Source of the DNA: Clostridia bacterium
Lineage (GTDB): Bacteria; Bacillota; Clostridia; Lachnospirales; Cellulosilyticaceae
Assembly: GCA_029239755.1 (NCBI GenBank)
Contig: JARBUI010000004.1
Coordinates: 1 to 64,000, forward strand
Reading direction: 5' to 3'
Length of the DNA stretch: 64,000 bases
How positions within the stretch are numbered: the stretch's first letter is position 1; each line of letters starts with the position of its first letter. Below are positions 20,485 through 29,791 of this stretch, one piece after another. Below the pieces are notes generated by a model. It was not told where the DNA came from, did no database searches, and saw only the letters and a list, made by a program, of their open reading frames with translations. Made by a program: the position numbers and the translations under genes.

Positions 20485-21789
20485 ATGAAAGTATTGTATT
20501 ATGATTGTTTTTGTGGTATTAGCGGAGATATGAATCTAGCTGCGCTGCTAGACTTAGGAGTGCCTGCGGAATATTTAACACAAGAAATCTCAAAGCTTAA
20601 GTTGGATGCTGAGTATGAAATTAAGATTGAAAAGGCTGCTAAGCAAGGAATAACTGGCATTAGAGTAGATGTGATATTGAAAAATCAATCCTGCAGTGAA
20701 CATCCTGCAGATGGAAATCATCATGAGCATGGGAATATAAACGGACACCACCATACCCATGTTCATCATCATGCCCATAGTGAAGTTCATACTCATATAA
20801 AAAAGGATGAGCATCATCACAGAAATATAAAGGATATTGAAAATATTATAAGTTCCAGTTCTTTAAATGATAAGGTTAAAAAATTAAGTATGGACATGTT
20901 TATGAAGATAGCAGAAGCTGAAGCAAAAGTTCATGGGAAAGCTTTACATGAGGTGCATTTTCATGAGGTCGGAGCTGTTGATTCTATTATAGATATGGTA
21001 GGGGCAGCTATCTGCTTGGATTATCTGGAGGTGGATAAGATTCTTGCTTCTCCTGTTCAAGTGGGGGGAGGCTTTGTTAAGTGTGCACATGGACTTATGC
21101 CGGTCCCAGCACCAGCAACTGTAGAAATATTAAAGGAGATACCCATTAATACGGGTATAGTTCCTTTTGAGACAACTACTCCGACGGGAGCTGCTATCCT
21201 GGCAGCAAACGTTCAGAAATTTACCCCTAAAATAGATTTCGCTATAAAGAAAATCGCCTATGGCATAGGACATAGAGATTTAGAAATACCTAATGTATTA
21301 CGGGTTTATTTAGGAGAAACGAAAGAGTATGGATCTCCGGAAATAGAAGAACAGTATATGTTAGAAACGAACATAGATGATATGAATCCAGAATTTTATG
21401 GATATATTGAAGAAAAGCTTTTTGAAGGCGGGGCCTTAGATGTCTTTAAGACCCCTATATCTATGAAAAAGGGAAGGCCAGGAGTAAAATTAAGCGTATT
21501 AGTAAATAAACAAAGTGAAGAAAATATTCTTGATATCATTTTCACGGAAACCACTTCAATAGGCATCAGGAAATATAAAGTCGAGAAAATAATGTTAAAC
21601 AGGGATTTTTCCAAGATTAAAACACAATATGGAGAAGTGACTATCAAACAATCTTATTATAAAGGAGAGTTAATTAAGTATAAGCCAGAATACGAAGAGT
21701 GCAGAAGTATAGCAAAAGAAAATAATATAACGATAGATAAGGTTTATAAAGAAATCCATAAAAAGATAGGGGAGTTGTATGATAAATAA
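20485..21789 (+). CDS. larC: Nickel pincer cofactor biosynthesis protein LarC
   Basis: DCFCGISGDMNLAALLDLG, His-rich insert, HFHEVGAVDSIIDMVGA, LETNIDDMNPE; single uninterrupted ORF. Confidence 0.95.
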   Translation: MKVLYYDCFCGISGDMNLAALLDLGVPAEYLTQEISKLKLDAEYEIKIEKAAKQGITGIRVDVILKNQSCSEHPADGNHHEHGNINGHHHTHVHHHAHSEVHTHIKKDEHHHRNIKDIENIISSSSLNDKVKKLSMDMFMKIAEAEAKVHGKALHEVHFHEVGAVDSIIDMVGAAICLDYLEVDKILASPVQVGGGFVKCAHGLMPVPAPATVEILKEIPINTGIVPFETTTPTGAAILAANVQKFTPKIDFAIKKIAYGIGHRDLEIPNVLRVYLGETKEYGSPEIEEQYMLETNIDDMNPEFYGYIEEKLFEGGALDVFKTPISMKKGRPGVKLSVLVNKQSEENILDIIFTETTSIGIRKYKVEKIMLNRDFSKIKTQYGEVTIKQSYYKGELIKYKPEYEECRSIAKENNITIDKVYKEIHKKIGELYDK

Positions 21790-22591
21790 TGATAAATACA
21801 ATGAATTAATTAATTATCTTAAGCGTTTAGGAAAAGTTGTTATAGCTTTTTCGGGTGGAGTAGACAGTACTTTTTTAGTTAAAGCAGCCAAGGAGGCCCT
21901 TGGAGAACATGTGAAGGCAGTAACCATTGTATCTCCATATATTCCTAAATGGGAAATAGAAGAAGCTAAGGAATTAGTCCGCGAATTAGGGGTTAGGCAT
22001 GAAATTGTAGAGGCTCCCATTATTGAATCTATTAAATATAATCCTGAAGACAGATGCTATCTTTGTAAAACCGCTGTATTTAGTAAGATTATATCTATAG
22101 CTAAAGAAGAAGGATATCACTCTGTTGTTGACGGAACAAATTTTGATGACACAAGCGATTATAGACCAGGCCTGAGGGCACTGAAGGAATTAGAAGTAAG
22201 AAGTCCACTACTTGAATGTAAGTTGACCAAAGCAGAAATTAGAGAATTCTCCCATGAACTCGGTCTCAATACTTGGGACAAACCTGCATATGCTTGTCTT
22301 TTAACAAGAATACCTTATGGAAGTGAGCTTAAAGAAGAGGATTTTGAAAAAATCGAAAAGGCTGAAAAGTTTATGATGAGCATAGGGTTTAGAGCGGTTA
22401 GGGTAAGGTGTCATGAGAATCTCGCGAGAGTGGAAGTAAGTAGAGATGATAGAAGCAGGTTGTTTGATGAAGTGCTTTTAGATACTATTGCTCATAAGAT
22501 AAAGGCCTGTGGATTTAAGTATGTATCATTAGATTTAGAAGGTTATAGAGTAGGAAGTTTCAATGAAACGATGGTGAAAACGAATGAATAA
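21779..22591 (+). CDS. larE: ATP-dependent sacrificial sulfur transferase LarE
   Basis: AFSGGVDSTFL PP-loop, DRCYLCKTAVFS, ACLLTRIPYG; overlaps larC by 11 nt. Confidence 0.95.
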   Translation: MINNDKYNELINYLKRLGKVVIAFSGGVDSTFLVKAAKEALGEHVKAVTIVSPYIPKWEIEEAKELVRELGVRHEIVEAPIIESIKYNPEDRCYLCKTAVFSKIISIAKEEGYHSVVDGTNFDDTSDYRPGLRALKELEVRSPLLECKLTKAEIREFSHELGLNTWDKPAYACLLTRIPYGSELKEEDFEKIEKAEKFMMSIGFRAVRVRCHENLARVEVSRDDRSRLFDEVLLDTIAHKIKACGFKYVSLDLEGYRVGSFNETMVKTNE

Positions 22592-23330
22592 AGAGGAAAT
22601 TAGAAATTTATTGGAATCGGTTAAAGAGAATAAAATAAATATAGAAGAAGCTCTTGGAAAATTAGAAGATTTACCCTTTAAAGATTTGGGATTTGCAAAG
22701 ATAGATAACCATAGAGAATTAAGAGGGGGTTATCCTGAAGTTATATACTGTGGGGGTAAGACTGTAGAGCAAGTTAGAGATATAGTCCAGTTTATGCTGA
22801 CAAAAGATAATAACATATTGGGAACCAGAGCTACTGAAGAAATGTACCATGCAGTAAAGGAAATATGTGAAGAAGCAGAGTACAATAAGCTTGGAAGAAC
22901 AATAACTGTAAAGAAAAAAGAAGAACCTCTTACGGATAGTTATATTGCTGTAGTGGCGGCTGGGACATCAGACCTGCCAGTAGTAGAAGAGGCTGTTGAA
23001 ACTGCAAAAATACTAGGAAACCGAGTTGAAAAGATAACTGATGTAGGTGTTGCGGGTATACATAGACTCTTTTCAAGATTAGATATCATAAGAGGAGCTA
23101 AGGTGGTTATAGTGATTGCGGGAATGGAAGGAGCTTTAGCCAGTGTTATAGGAGGGCTTGTAAACAAACCTGTCATAGCAGTTCCGACTAGTGTTGGTTA
23201 TGGAGCAAACTTTGGAGGGATTTCAGCTCTGCTATCCATGCTAAATAGTTGTGCCAGCGGGGTTAGCGTAGTCAACATAGATAACGGATTTGGTGCAGCC
23301 TATAATGCCAGCATCATTAATAAATTATAA
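22584..23330 (+). CDS. larB: Nickel pincer cofactor biosynthesis protein LarB
   Basis: PurE-like domain AAGTSDLPVVEEAVETA, GMEGALASVIGGLVNKPVIAVPTSVGYG; overlaps larE by 8 nt. Confidence 0.94.
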   Translation: MNKEEIRNLLESVKENKINIEEALGKLEDLPFKDLGFAKIDNHRELRGGYPEVIYCGGKTVEQVRDIVQFMLTKDNNILGTRATEEMYHAVKEICEEAEYNKLGRTITVKKKEEPLTDSYIAVVAAGTSDLPVVEEAVETAKILGNRVEKITDVGVAGIHRLFSRLDIIRGAKVVIVIAGMEGALASVIGGLVNKPVIAVPTSVGYGANFGGISALLSMLNSCASGVSVVNIDNGFGAAYNASIINKL

Positions 23331-23446
23331 GTTAAAGTAACTACAAATAAGATGTTTAATAAGCTAAATACGGTGTGGCAATGATTAAAAAGATTTATAG
23401 CATTTCTTAAATAGGATGTTATAAATTTTTTTTATAAAAATGTCTA

Positions 23447-23477
23447 TTGACTTTAACCTTAGGGGAAGGTATACACT
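23447..23477 (+). promoter_or_regulatory. MerR-type promoter/operator upstream of MerR regulator
   Basis: TTGACT-N19-TACACT with internal dyad ACCTTaggggAAGGT (23456-23470). Confidence 0.7.
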
Positions 23478-23520
23478 CATTTTGTTGAAAGAAATAAACT
23501 TAGGGAGGAGGATCATAAGT

Positions 23521-24342
23521 GTGTTTACAATAGGAATGTTTTCAAAGATCAACAGGATTACTACAAAAACACTGCGGCATTATGATGAACTAGGATTATT
23601 AAAACCAGAGTATATAGATGAATTTACCGGTTACAGATACTATACTACGAATCAGCTTATGCAGCTTCATAGAATTATAACGCTTAAGCAAATGGGATTA
23701 TCACTTAGCGACATCAAAGAGATACTAAACAATCCAAGGGCAATAGATTTGTTTCTAAAGCTTAAGGAGCAAGATGTTTTGAAAAGTATAGAAGCTGAAA
23801 AGGCAAAACTATTACAAATACGCAGCTACCTTAGCTGCATAAAAGGAGAGAACCCCAAAATGTATACCCCTATAATTAAAGAATTACCTGAAGTTATTGT
23901 AGCCTCTATGAGGCAGGTTGTAGAAGGCTATGATGTATTTTTTGATTTAGTTCCCAACGTTATGGGAAAAGAAATGAAGCGAGTAGGCTGCGAGTGTGCG
24001 GTTCCTGAGTACTGCTTCAACATTTATCACGATGGAGAGTATAAAGAAAAAGATATAGATGTAGAGATATGTGAAGCGGTAACAGAAATGAAAGAAGATA
24101 CAAATATATTAAAGTTTAAGAAGATTGATAAAGTACCTGCTGCGATTTGCATACTTCATAAAGGATCATACAATAAGCTTGGTGAAGCTTATGCATTTGC
24201 CTTCAACTGGATTAAAGATAATAACTATGAAGTAGTGGGTGATCCAAGAGAATCTTTCATTGATGGCATATGGAATAAAGAAAGTGAAGAAGATTGGCTG
24301 ACAGAGATTCAGGTTCCGATACGAATGAAGGTAAATGAGTAG
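23521..24342 (+). CDS. MerR family transcriptional regulator with GyrI-like effector-binding domain
   Basis: MFSKINRITTKTLRHYDELGLLKPEYIDEFTGYRYYTTNQL; GTG start behind GGGAGGAGG (ORF track starts 23440). Confidence 0.9.
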   Translation: MFTIGMFSKINRITTKTLRHYDELGLLKPEYIDEFTGYRYYTTNQLMQLHRIITLKQMGLSLSDIKEILNNPRAIDLFLKLKEQDVLKSIEAEKAKLLQIRSYLSCIKGENPKMYTPIIKELPEVIVASMRQVVEGYDVFFDLVPNVMGKEMKRVGCECAVPEYCFNIYHDGEYKEKDIDVEICEAVTEMKEDTNILKFKKIDKVPAAICILHKGSYNKLGEAYAFAFNWIKDNNYEVVGDPRESFIDGIWNKESEEDWLTEIQVPIRMKVNE

Positions 24343-24485
24343 GCAGCAGGGGTCTATTCATTTGGTGCGATTAGTGAAACACAGGTATTTCCGGGAAATG
24401 TAAATGTGTATAAATAAACAGTTTACATAGTTCATTAATCATGGCATTTTGGTATAACTTAAAAGTGAAAATAATGATAGATATT

Positions 24486-24522
24486 AAACAAATGCAGGTG
24501 AATGCCTGCATTTGTTTTTTTT
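24486..24522 (+). terminator. Intrinsic terminator
   Basis: aaacaaatgcagg/cctgcatttgttt 13-bp stem + T8. Confidence 0.8.
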
Positions 24523-24761
24523 GGAGAATTTTCAATAGGTTCAAAAATTAATACTTATAATGAGTTTAGTAAATATAAGTAATAAATTTAGTTGATAATT
24601 ATTTATAAACTTGTATATTTTTAATATTTGCAGCATAAGTATAGTAAATAGAAAGACTTATTTAATTAATAAATTTAGACATAATAAAGAGATGTTATAG
24701 TAAAATAATACAAATCAACATAAAAGATGATGAAAAATATATATAGATTAAATATAAAACA

Positions 24762-24790
24762 TTGACTCTATATAAAAGTGGCTATATAAT
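24762..24790 (+). promoter_or_regulatory. Predicted promoter of sugar ABC operon (TTGACT-N17-TATAAT), about 285-nt leader
   Basis: Consensus -10 and correct spacing upstream of 25076. Confidence 0.65.
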
Positions 24791-25075
24791 GAATTCAATA
24801 GGAGGCAGATTTTTTAAAAAAGATAGAGCTAATTTTAGCTAATAAAATACTAAATAATTACTAAACTAAATACTTTACAACATAATTTGTACATAAATTC
24901 TTGCAGAAGTTAATAAACTTTTTAGTAGTTGCTATATATCAGAATACATGATTTCCCTGCTGTTTCGTTATTGTCTTGCAGAGAAGTCTGTAGAATAAAT
25001 TTTAAAATCTGTAAACAGAAATGTTACAGTACTTTGTAATGAACTAAAAACATTTATATTCAAGGGGGATGTAGT

Positions 25076-26188
25076 ATGAAAAGAATAACAAAAAAGATTG
25101 GTGCATTATTAACATGTGTTATGATGGCATTTTCACTTGCAGCTTGTGGGTCACTAGATAGCGCAGCTAATACATCTGCGCCAGCAGATACAGCAAAAAC
25201 AGATACAGCAAAAACAGACACAGCGCAGCCAGATGCAGCGGCAGCGGATACAACAAAAACAGATACTGCAAAGAGCAGCTATAAAATTGCAGTTGTTCCT
25301 AAATTAACAAGTATTGCTTGGTTTCAAAGAATGGAAGTTGGTGTAAAGGAATACGCTAAAGAAAAAGGTGTAGATGCTTTTTATACAGGGCCATCAGAGG
25401 GAGATGGAGCACTTCAGGCGCAGGCAATTGAAGATTTAATCTCACAAGGTGTTGATGCTATTTGCGTCGTTCCTTTTTCAACTGAATCATTAGAACCAGT
25501 TCTTAAAAAAGCAAAAGAAGCTGGTATTGTTGTTATTACTCATGAAGCAGCTAATATGCAAAATATTGATTATGATATTGAGGCATTTAATAACGAAGAA
25601 TACGGTACACATTTTATGGCGAGACTTGGTGAGTTAACAGGGGGCAAAGGAGAGTATATCTTAACAGTAGGTGGACTCACTTCAGCGTCACATAATCAAT
25701 GGGTTGATGCAGGGAAAAAATTACAAGAAGAAAAGTTCCCAGATATGAAACAATATGGGGACAAGATTGAAACTGCAGATGATCAATCAGTATCTTACAA
25801 TAAAGTTAAAGAAGCTTTAACAGCTAATCCAAATATTGCAGCAATTCAAGGGTCTGCTATGCCTGACGTTGCAGGAGCAGCTTTAGCAGTAGAAGAATTA
25901 GGTTTAGCAGGAAAAGTTAAAATTTGCGGTACATCACTTGTATCTGTTGCAGGTAAGTATGTTAAAAACGGAACCATTGATACGATTTCTTTCTGGGATC
26001 CATCACTTGCAGGTAAAGCAATGATTGAACTTGCAGTTAAAGTATTAGATGGGGAAAAAATTGAAACAGGTTTAGATTTAGGCATTTCTGGCTACGATAA
26101 GTTAACTTTAGACGGAAAAGTACTTACCGGTCAAGCTTGGATTGATGTTAATAAAGATAATGTAGATGATCCAGCATATAATTTTTAA
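25076..26188 (+). CDS. LsrB-like sugar ABC transporter substrate-binding lipoprotein
   Basis: Lipobox FSLAACGS; PKLTSIAWFQRMEVGVKEYAKEKG; LsrB-like C-terminus. Confidence 0.88.
   Translation: MKRITKKIGALLTCVMMAFSLAACGSLDSAANTSAPADTAKTDTAKTDTAQPDAAAADTTKTDTAKSSYKIAVVPKLTSIAWFQRMEVGVKEYAKEKGVDAFYTGPSEGDGALQAQAIEDLISQGVDAICVVPFSTESLEPVLKKAKEAGIVVITHEAANMQNIDYDIEAFNNEEYGTHFMARLGELTGGKGEYILTVGGLTSASHNQWVDAGKKLQEEKFPDMKQYGDKIETADDQSVSYNKVKEALTANPNIAAIQGSAMPDVAGAALAVEELGLAGKVKICGTSLVSVAGKYVKNGTIDTISFWDPSLAGKAMIELAVKVLDGEKIETGLDLGISGYDKLTLDGKVLTGQAWIDVNKDNVDDPAYNF
25187..25276 (+). repeat. 15-bp in-frame tandem repeat, 6 units (DTAKT-like pentapeptides)
   Basis: gatacagcaaaaaca x2, gacacagcgcagcca, gatgcagcggcagcg, gatacaacaaaaaca, gatactgcaaagagc in strict 15-nt register. 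Confidence 0.9.
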
Positions 26189-26215
26189 TCATTAGCAAGG
26201 TCTCACTATGTAGGT

Positions 26216-26269
26216 GCGAACCTCATGAAGATGCCAGTTCTAGAGGGATCTCTATGGGGTTCGTATTTT
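26216..26269 (+). terminator. Possible attenuator/partial terminator between SBP and ATPase genes
   Basis: gcgaacctcat ... atggggttcgt arms with inner agag/ctct hairpin, followed by atttttaaaa. Confidence 0.45.
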
Positions 26270-26292
26270 TAAAACAACAAAAGGAGGGGAGG

Positions 26293-27801
26293 ATGGAAAT
26301 GAATGAAGTATTTCTAAAACTAGAAGGCATTAAGAAATCATTTGGTGGTGTAGAAGCTTTAAAGGGTGTGGATTTAGAAATAAAAAAGGGTGAAATACAT
26401 TGTTTGGCCGGTGAAAATGGCTGCGGAAAATCAACACTCATCAAGGTTATTTCGGGTGCGCATGATGCAACAGAAGGAAATATTTACATTGAAGGCAAAA
26501 AAATAGAACATTTGAACCCCATTGATGCTATCAGATTAGGTATTCAAGTAATCTATCAGGATTTTGCTGTTTTTCCTAATCTTACAGTTGCCGAAAACAT
26601 TGCAATGAACAGGGCTCTGATGACAGGAGCTAAAAAAATGGATTGGAAGAAAGCAAGAGAACTTGCAGTTATGGCAATGGAACAAATTGGTGCTCATATG
26701 AATCCTGATATTTTAGTAGAAAGATTATCAGTAGCTAATAAGCAAATGGTTGCGATTTGCAGAGCAATTATTAACGATGCAAAACTATTAATACTAGATG
26801 AACCTACTACAGCACTTACTGCTAAAGAAGTTGATAAATTAAATATTATTATCAGAAGGTTAAAGGCTAAGGGCATTGCAATAGTTATTGTAAATCATAA
26901 ATTAGATGAGATTTATGGTATTGCAGACAAGTTAACTATTCTTAGAAATGGTGAGAATGTTGCAAATGGTGGAATAGAAGAGTTTGACAGAACAAGGTTT
27001 ATTAAAGATTTAACAGGCAGAGATATCGTAGAAACTACATATAGGCCAGAAAAATCAACAGAAGAAATTCTTAGAGTAGAGCGTTTTACAAGGAATGGTG
27101 CTTTTGAGGATGTCAGCTTTGTACTTAATAAAGGAGATGTGCTGGGAATCACAGGTCTTTTAGGTTCGGGACGTAGTGAAATAGGAGATGCACTGTTTGG
27201 TCTCGCGCCGGCTGAATCGGGAAAAGTATTTTTAAATGAGAAAGAAATTAGCATTAAATCAATTGAGGATGCTATGAATCATAAGATTGGTTATGTTCCT
27301 GAAGATAGGTTAACACAAGGTTTATTTCTTGATCGTTCTATCCAGGATAACACAGTTGCAGCGTCGATTAGCAAGTATTTGATAAAAGGGAAGCTAGACC
27401 ATGCCAAAATGTATGAAGTAACCAAAGAATGGATCAAAAAGATTGGTTGCATCGCACCGTCGCCAAATCCAGATATCCGCACCTTATCAGGAGGCAATGC
27501 TCAGAAAATGGTCATTGCAAAATGGCTGAATACAGAACCCAAGCTCCTGGTGTTAAATGGTCCTACGGTGGGAGTCGATGTTGGCTCTAAATCTGATATA
27601 CATATGATTTTACATGATCTTGTTAAAGCAGGAGTAGGCATTATTATTATTTCAGATGACCTGTCTGAACTCATACAAAATTGTAATAAGATCATGATTA
27701 TGAAAAATGGTAAGGCTTCAGGGATGCTTGAGGCAGCTACCCTAAATGAAACAGAATTAACGCATTTGTTAAGCGGCAAGAAGGAGGATAACAATGAATA
27801 A
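26293..27801 (+). CDS. Sugar ABC transporter ATP-binding protein (two ATPase domains, CUT2)
   Basis: GENGCGKSTLIKVISG, LLILDEPTTALT, second domain LSGGNAQKMVIAKWL. Confidence 0.95.
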   Translation: MEMNEVFLKLEGIKKSFGGVEALKGVDLEIKKGEIHCLAGENGCGKSTLIKVISGAHDATEGNIYIEGKKIEHLNPIDAIRLGIQVIYQDFAVFPNLTVAENIAMNRALMTGAKKMDWKKARELAVMAMEQIGAHMNPDILVERLSVANKQMVAICRAIINDAKLLILDEPTTALTAKEVDKLNIIIRRLKAKGIAIVIVNHKLDEIYGIADKLTILRNGENVANGGIEEFDRTRFIKDLTGRDIVETTYRPEKSTEEILRVERFTRNGAFEDVSFVLNKGDVLGITGLLGSGRSEIGDALFGLAPAESGKVFLNEKEISIKSIEDAMNHKIGYVPEDRLTQGLFLDRSIQDNTVAASISKYLIKGKLDHAKMYEVTKEWIKKIGCIAPSPNPDIRTLSGGNAQKMVIAKWLNTEPKLLVLNGPTVGVDVGSKSDIHMILHDLVKAGVGIIIISDDLSELIQNCNKIMIMKNGKASGMLEAATLNETELTHLLSGKKEDNNE

Positions 27802-28792
27802 TAAAATTAAGAATGTGCTGACGTCAAATGAAATGATCGTTGCGTATATTATCATAGGATTATCCATACTGATTGGCTGCGTTAATTCAGCATTTTTTGG
27901 AGTATCAACTTTAGTAAGCTTATCTCGGTCTATGCTGGTTATGCTTATATTTGCAGTTTGTGAGATGGTAGTTATTATATCAGGGGGGATAGATGTATCC
28001 TTTCCGGCTGTAGCTTGTATTTCACTCTATGCGACTATTAGATTTATGCTTGCTTCAGGGATAGATAGTCCGCTATTTGCATTTGCAATGGCAGCGGTTA
28101 TTGGTATTTCGTTTGGGGCTTTTAATGCATTTCTTATTTGTAAGATGAAAATCCCTCCGCTTATTGCTACTTTGGGTGTGAGCAGTGTAGCGAATGGAGG
28201 CACATTAGCATTTTTGGGTACAAAAGAAATTTCTAATATTCCTGAGCACGTAGATAAGCTTTCGCAAATTTTTATATTCACTTATACCAATGCGGGAGGT
28301 ATTAAATATTCGCTGACAGTTTTGTTTTTGATTCCTGTTATTGTTTGTATTGGAGCTTATATTATTTTGAAATACACGATGTTAGGGAGAGGAATCTACG
28401 CAATTGGCGGAGATAAAAATGCAGCTAGAATTGCGGGCTTTAATGTAACTAAAATCCAATTTATTATTTATATGACAGTTGGATGTTTTGCAGGTATAGG
28501 CGGCATGACATATATGATTCTTATGAGACAGGCAAGTCCGCAGGTGCTTATGGGCAGCGAAATGATGGTTATTGCGGCAGTAGTTATGGGCGGAGCAAGA
28601 ATTACTGGCGGACATGGTTCTGTTTTTGGAACGATTTTAGGTGTAGGTTTAATTACACTTGTACAAAATAACTTAATTATGCTTGGGGTCCCTACTCACT
28701 TCCAGACATTAGTAGTTGGTTTAATCATTGTAATTGGTATATCTATTACATCACTAAGAGCTAAGAAAATTGCTAATAGTGCGAAGGTTTAA
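27794..28792 (+). CDS. Sugar ABC transporter permease (CUT2)
   Basis: SGGIDVSFPAVA, GVSSVANGGTLAF, AIGGDKNAARIAGF. Confidence 0.93.
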   Translation: MNNKIKNVLTSNEMIVAYIIIGLSILIGCVNSAFFGVSTLVSLSRSMLVMLIFAVCEMVVIISGGIDVSFPAVACISLYATIRFMLASGIDSPLFAFAMAAVIGISFGAFNAFLICKMKIPPLIATLGVSSVANGGTLAFLGTKEISNIPEHVDKLSQIFIFTYTNAGGIKYSLTVLFLIPVIVCIGAYIILKYTMLGRGIYAIGGDKNAARIAGFNVTKIQFIIYMTVGCFAGIGGMTYMILMRQASPQVLMGSEMMVIAAVVMGGARITGGHGSVFGTILGVGLITLVQNNLIMLGVPTHFQTLVVGLIIVIGISITSLRAKKIANSAKV

Positions 28793-28806
28793 GGAGGGAA
28801 AGAAAA

Positions 28807-29781
28807 ATGGATAAACTCAAAACATCCTTAAAAAATACAGATAAAAATACAACTGCTTTATTTGGAATTGCGGTACTTATTTTTGTTATTATGGGAATCT
28901 TAGCGCCGAGGTCTTTCTTGGGTATTAAGAATCTCCAGGGCATGTGCGTTCAGTTTCCGGAATTTGGTATACTTGCGTTTGGTATGATGCTTGCTATGAT
29001 TTCGGGGGGGATTGACTTATCGCTTGTTGGAATAGCAAATTTTGCAGGAATTGTCGGCGCAGTTTTAATGATTAGAATGGGCGGGAGCAACTTTTCTATT
29101 GTTATAGGGATTGCAGCTGCAATACTTGTGGGAGCTTTATGTGGAGTATTCAATGGATTTTTAATTGGATATCTGCAAATCCCAGCTATGTTAGTTACTC
29201 TTGGAGGACTACAGCTCTATACAGGTCTTGGGCTTGCGATTACCAAAGGGCCTGCGATTATAGGTTTGCCTCCTGCATTCAATTTAATAGCAAATGGGAC
29301 TCTGCTTAATATTCCAGTTGCTCTCTTTATATTTGTTATAGCAGCTGTCGTTGTAAGCTTTTTATTAAAGTCTACTGTTTATGGTCAGCATGTAAGTTTC
29401 ATGGGAACTAACGCCACAGCTGCTAGATATTCCGGAATTAATAATTTAAAGGTTACCATTTATACATATGGATTATCAGGTATTCTAGGCGGAATTGGCG
29501 GTATTCTTATGGCATCCCATTATAATTCTGCAAAGTCTGATTATGGTTCAAGTTATACGCTTTTGACACTGCTTATTGTAGTACTCGGCGGGACGAATCC
29601 AGACGGCGGCCGCGGCCGAGTAATAGGAGTTACATTATCTGTTATTGTGCTGCAATTGGTATCCAGCGCATTTAATATCTTAAGAGTTAACGGATTTATT
29701 AAGACGTTCGTATGGGGAATCATTTTGCTTGCCATTATGATAGGAACTCATTTTATTGAAAAAAACAAACAGAGAAGTTAG
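28807..29781 (+). CDS. Sugar ABC transporter permease (CUT2)
   Basis: SGGIDLSLVGIANFAGI, LGGLQLYTGLGL, LGGTNPDGGRGRV. Confidence 0.93.
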   Translation: MDKLKTSLKNTDKNTTALFGIAVLIFVIMGILAPRSFLGIKNLQGMCVQFPEFGILAFGMMLAMISGGIDLSLVGIANFAGIVGAVLMIRMGGSNFSIVIGIAAAILVGALCGVFNGFLIGYLQIPAMLVTLGGLQLYTGLGLAITKGPAIIGLPPAFNLIANGTLLNIPVALFIFVIAAVVVSFLLKSTVYGQHVSFMGTNATAARYSGINNLKVTIYTYGLSGILGGIGGILMASHYNSAKSDYGSSYTLLTLLIVVLGGTNPDGGRGRVIGVTLSVIVLQLVSSAFNILRVNGFIKTFVWGIILLAIMIGTHFIEKNKQRS

Positions 29782-29791
29782 GAGAAGAGCT

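Noticed and set aside
20485-21789. Programmed frameshift in larC
   Set aside because: larC is one continuous ORF here.
24349-24417. Short in-frame stretch AAGVYSFGAISETQVFPGNVNVYK after the MerR gene, possible gene remnant
   Set aside because: Only about 24 codons with an upstream stop and no recognisable family; cannot support a pseudogene call.
24420-24445. GTTTACATAGTTCATTAA resembling GTTTACATATGTTCAACA upstream of the LacI gene (about 33205-33225)
   Set aside because: Needs a 1-nt indel and lies over 300 nt upstream of the predicted sugar-operon promoter; insufficient for an operator claim.
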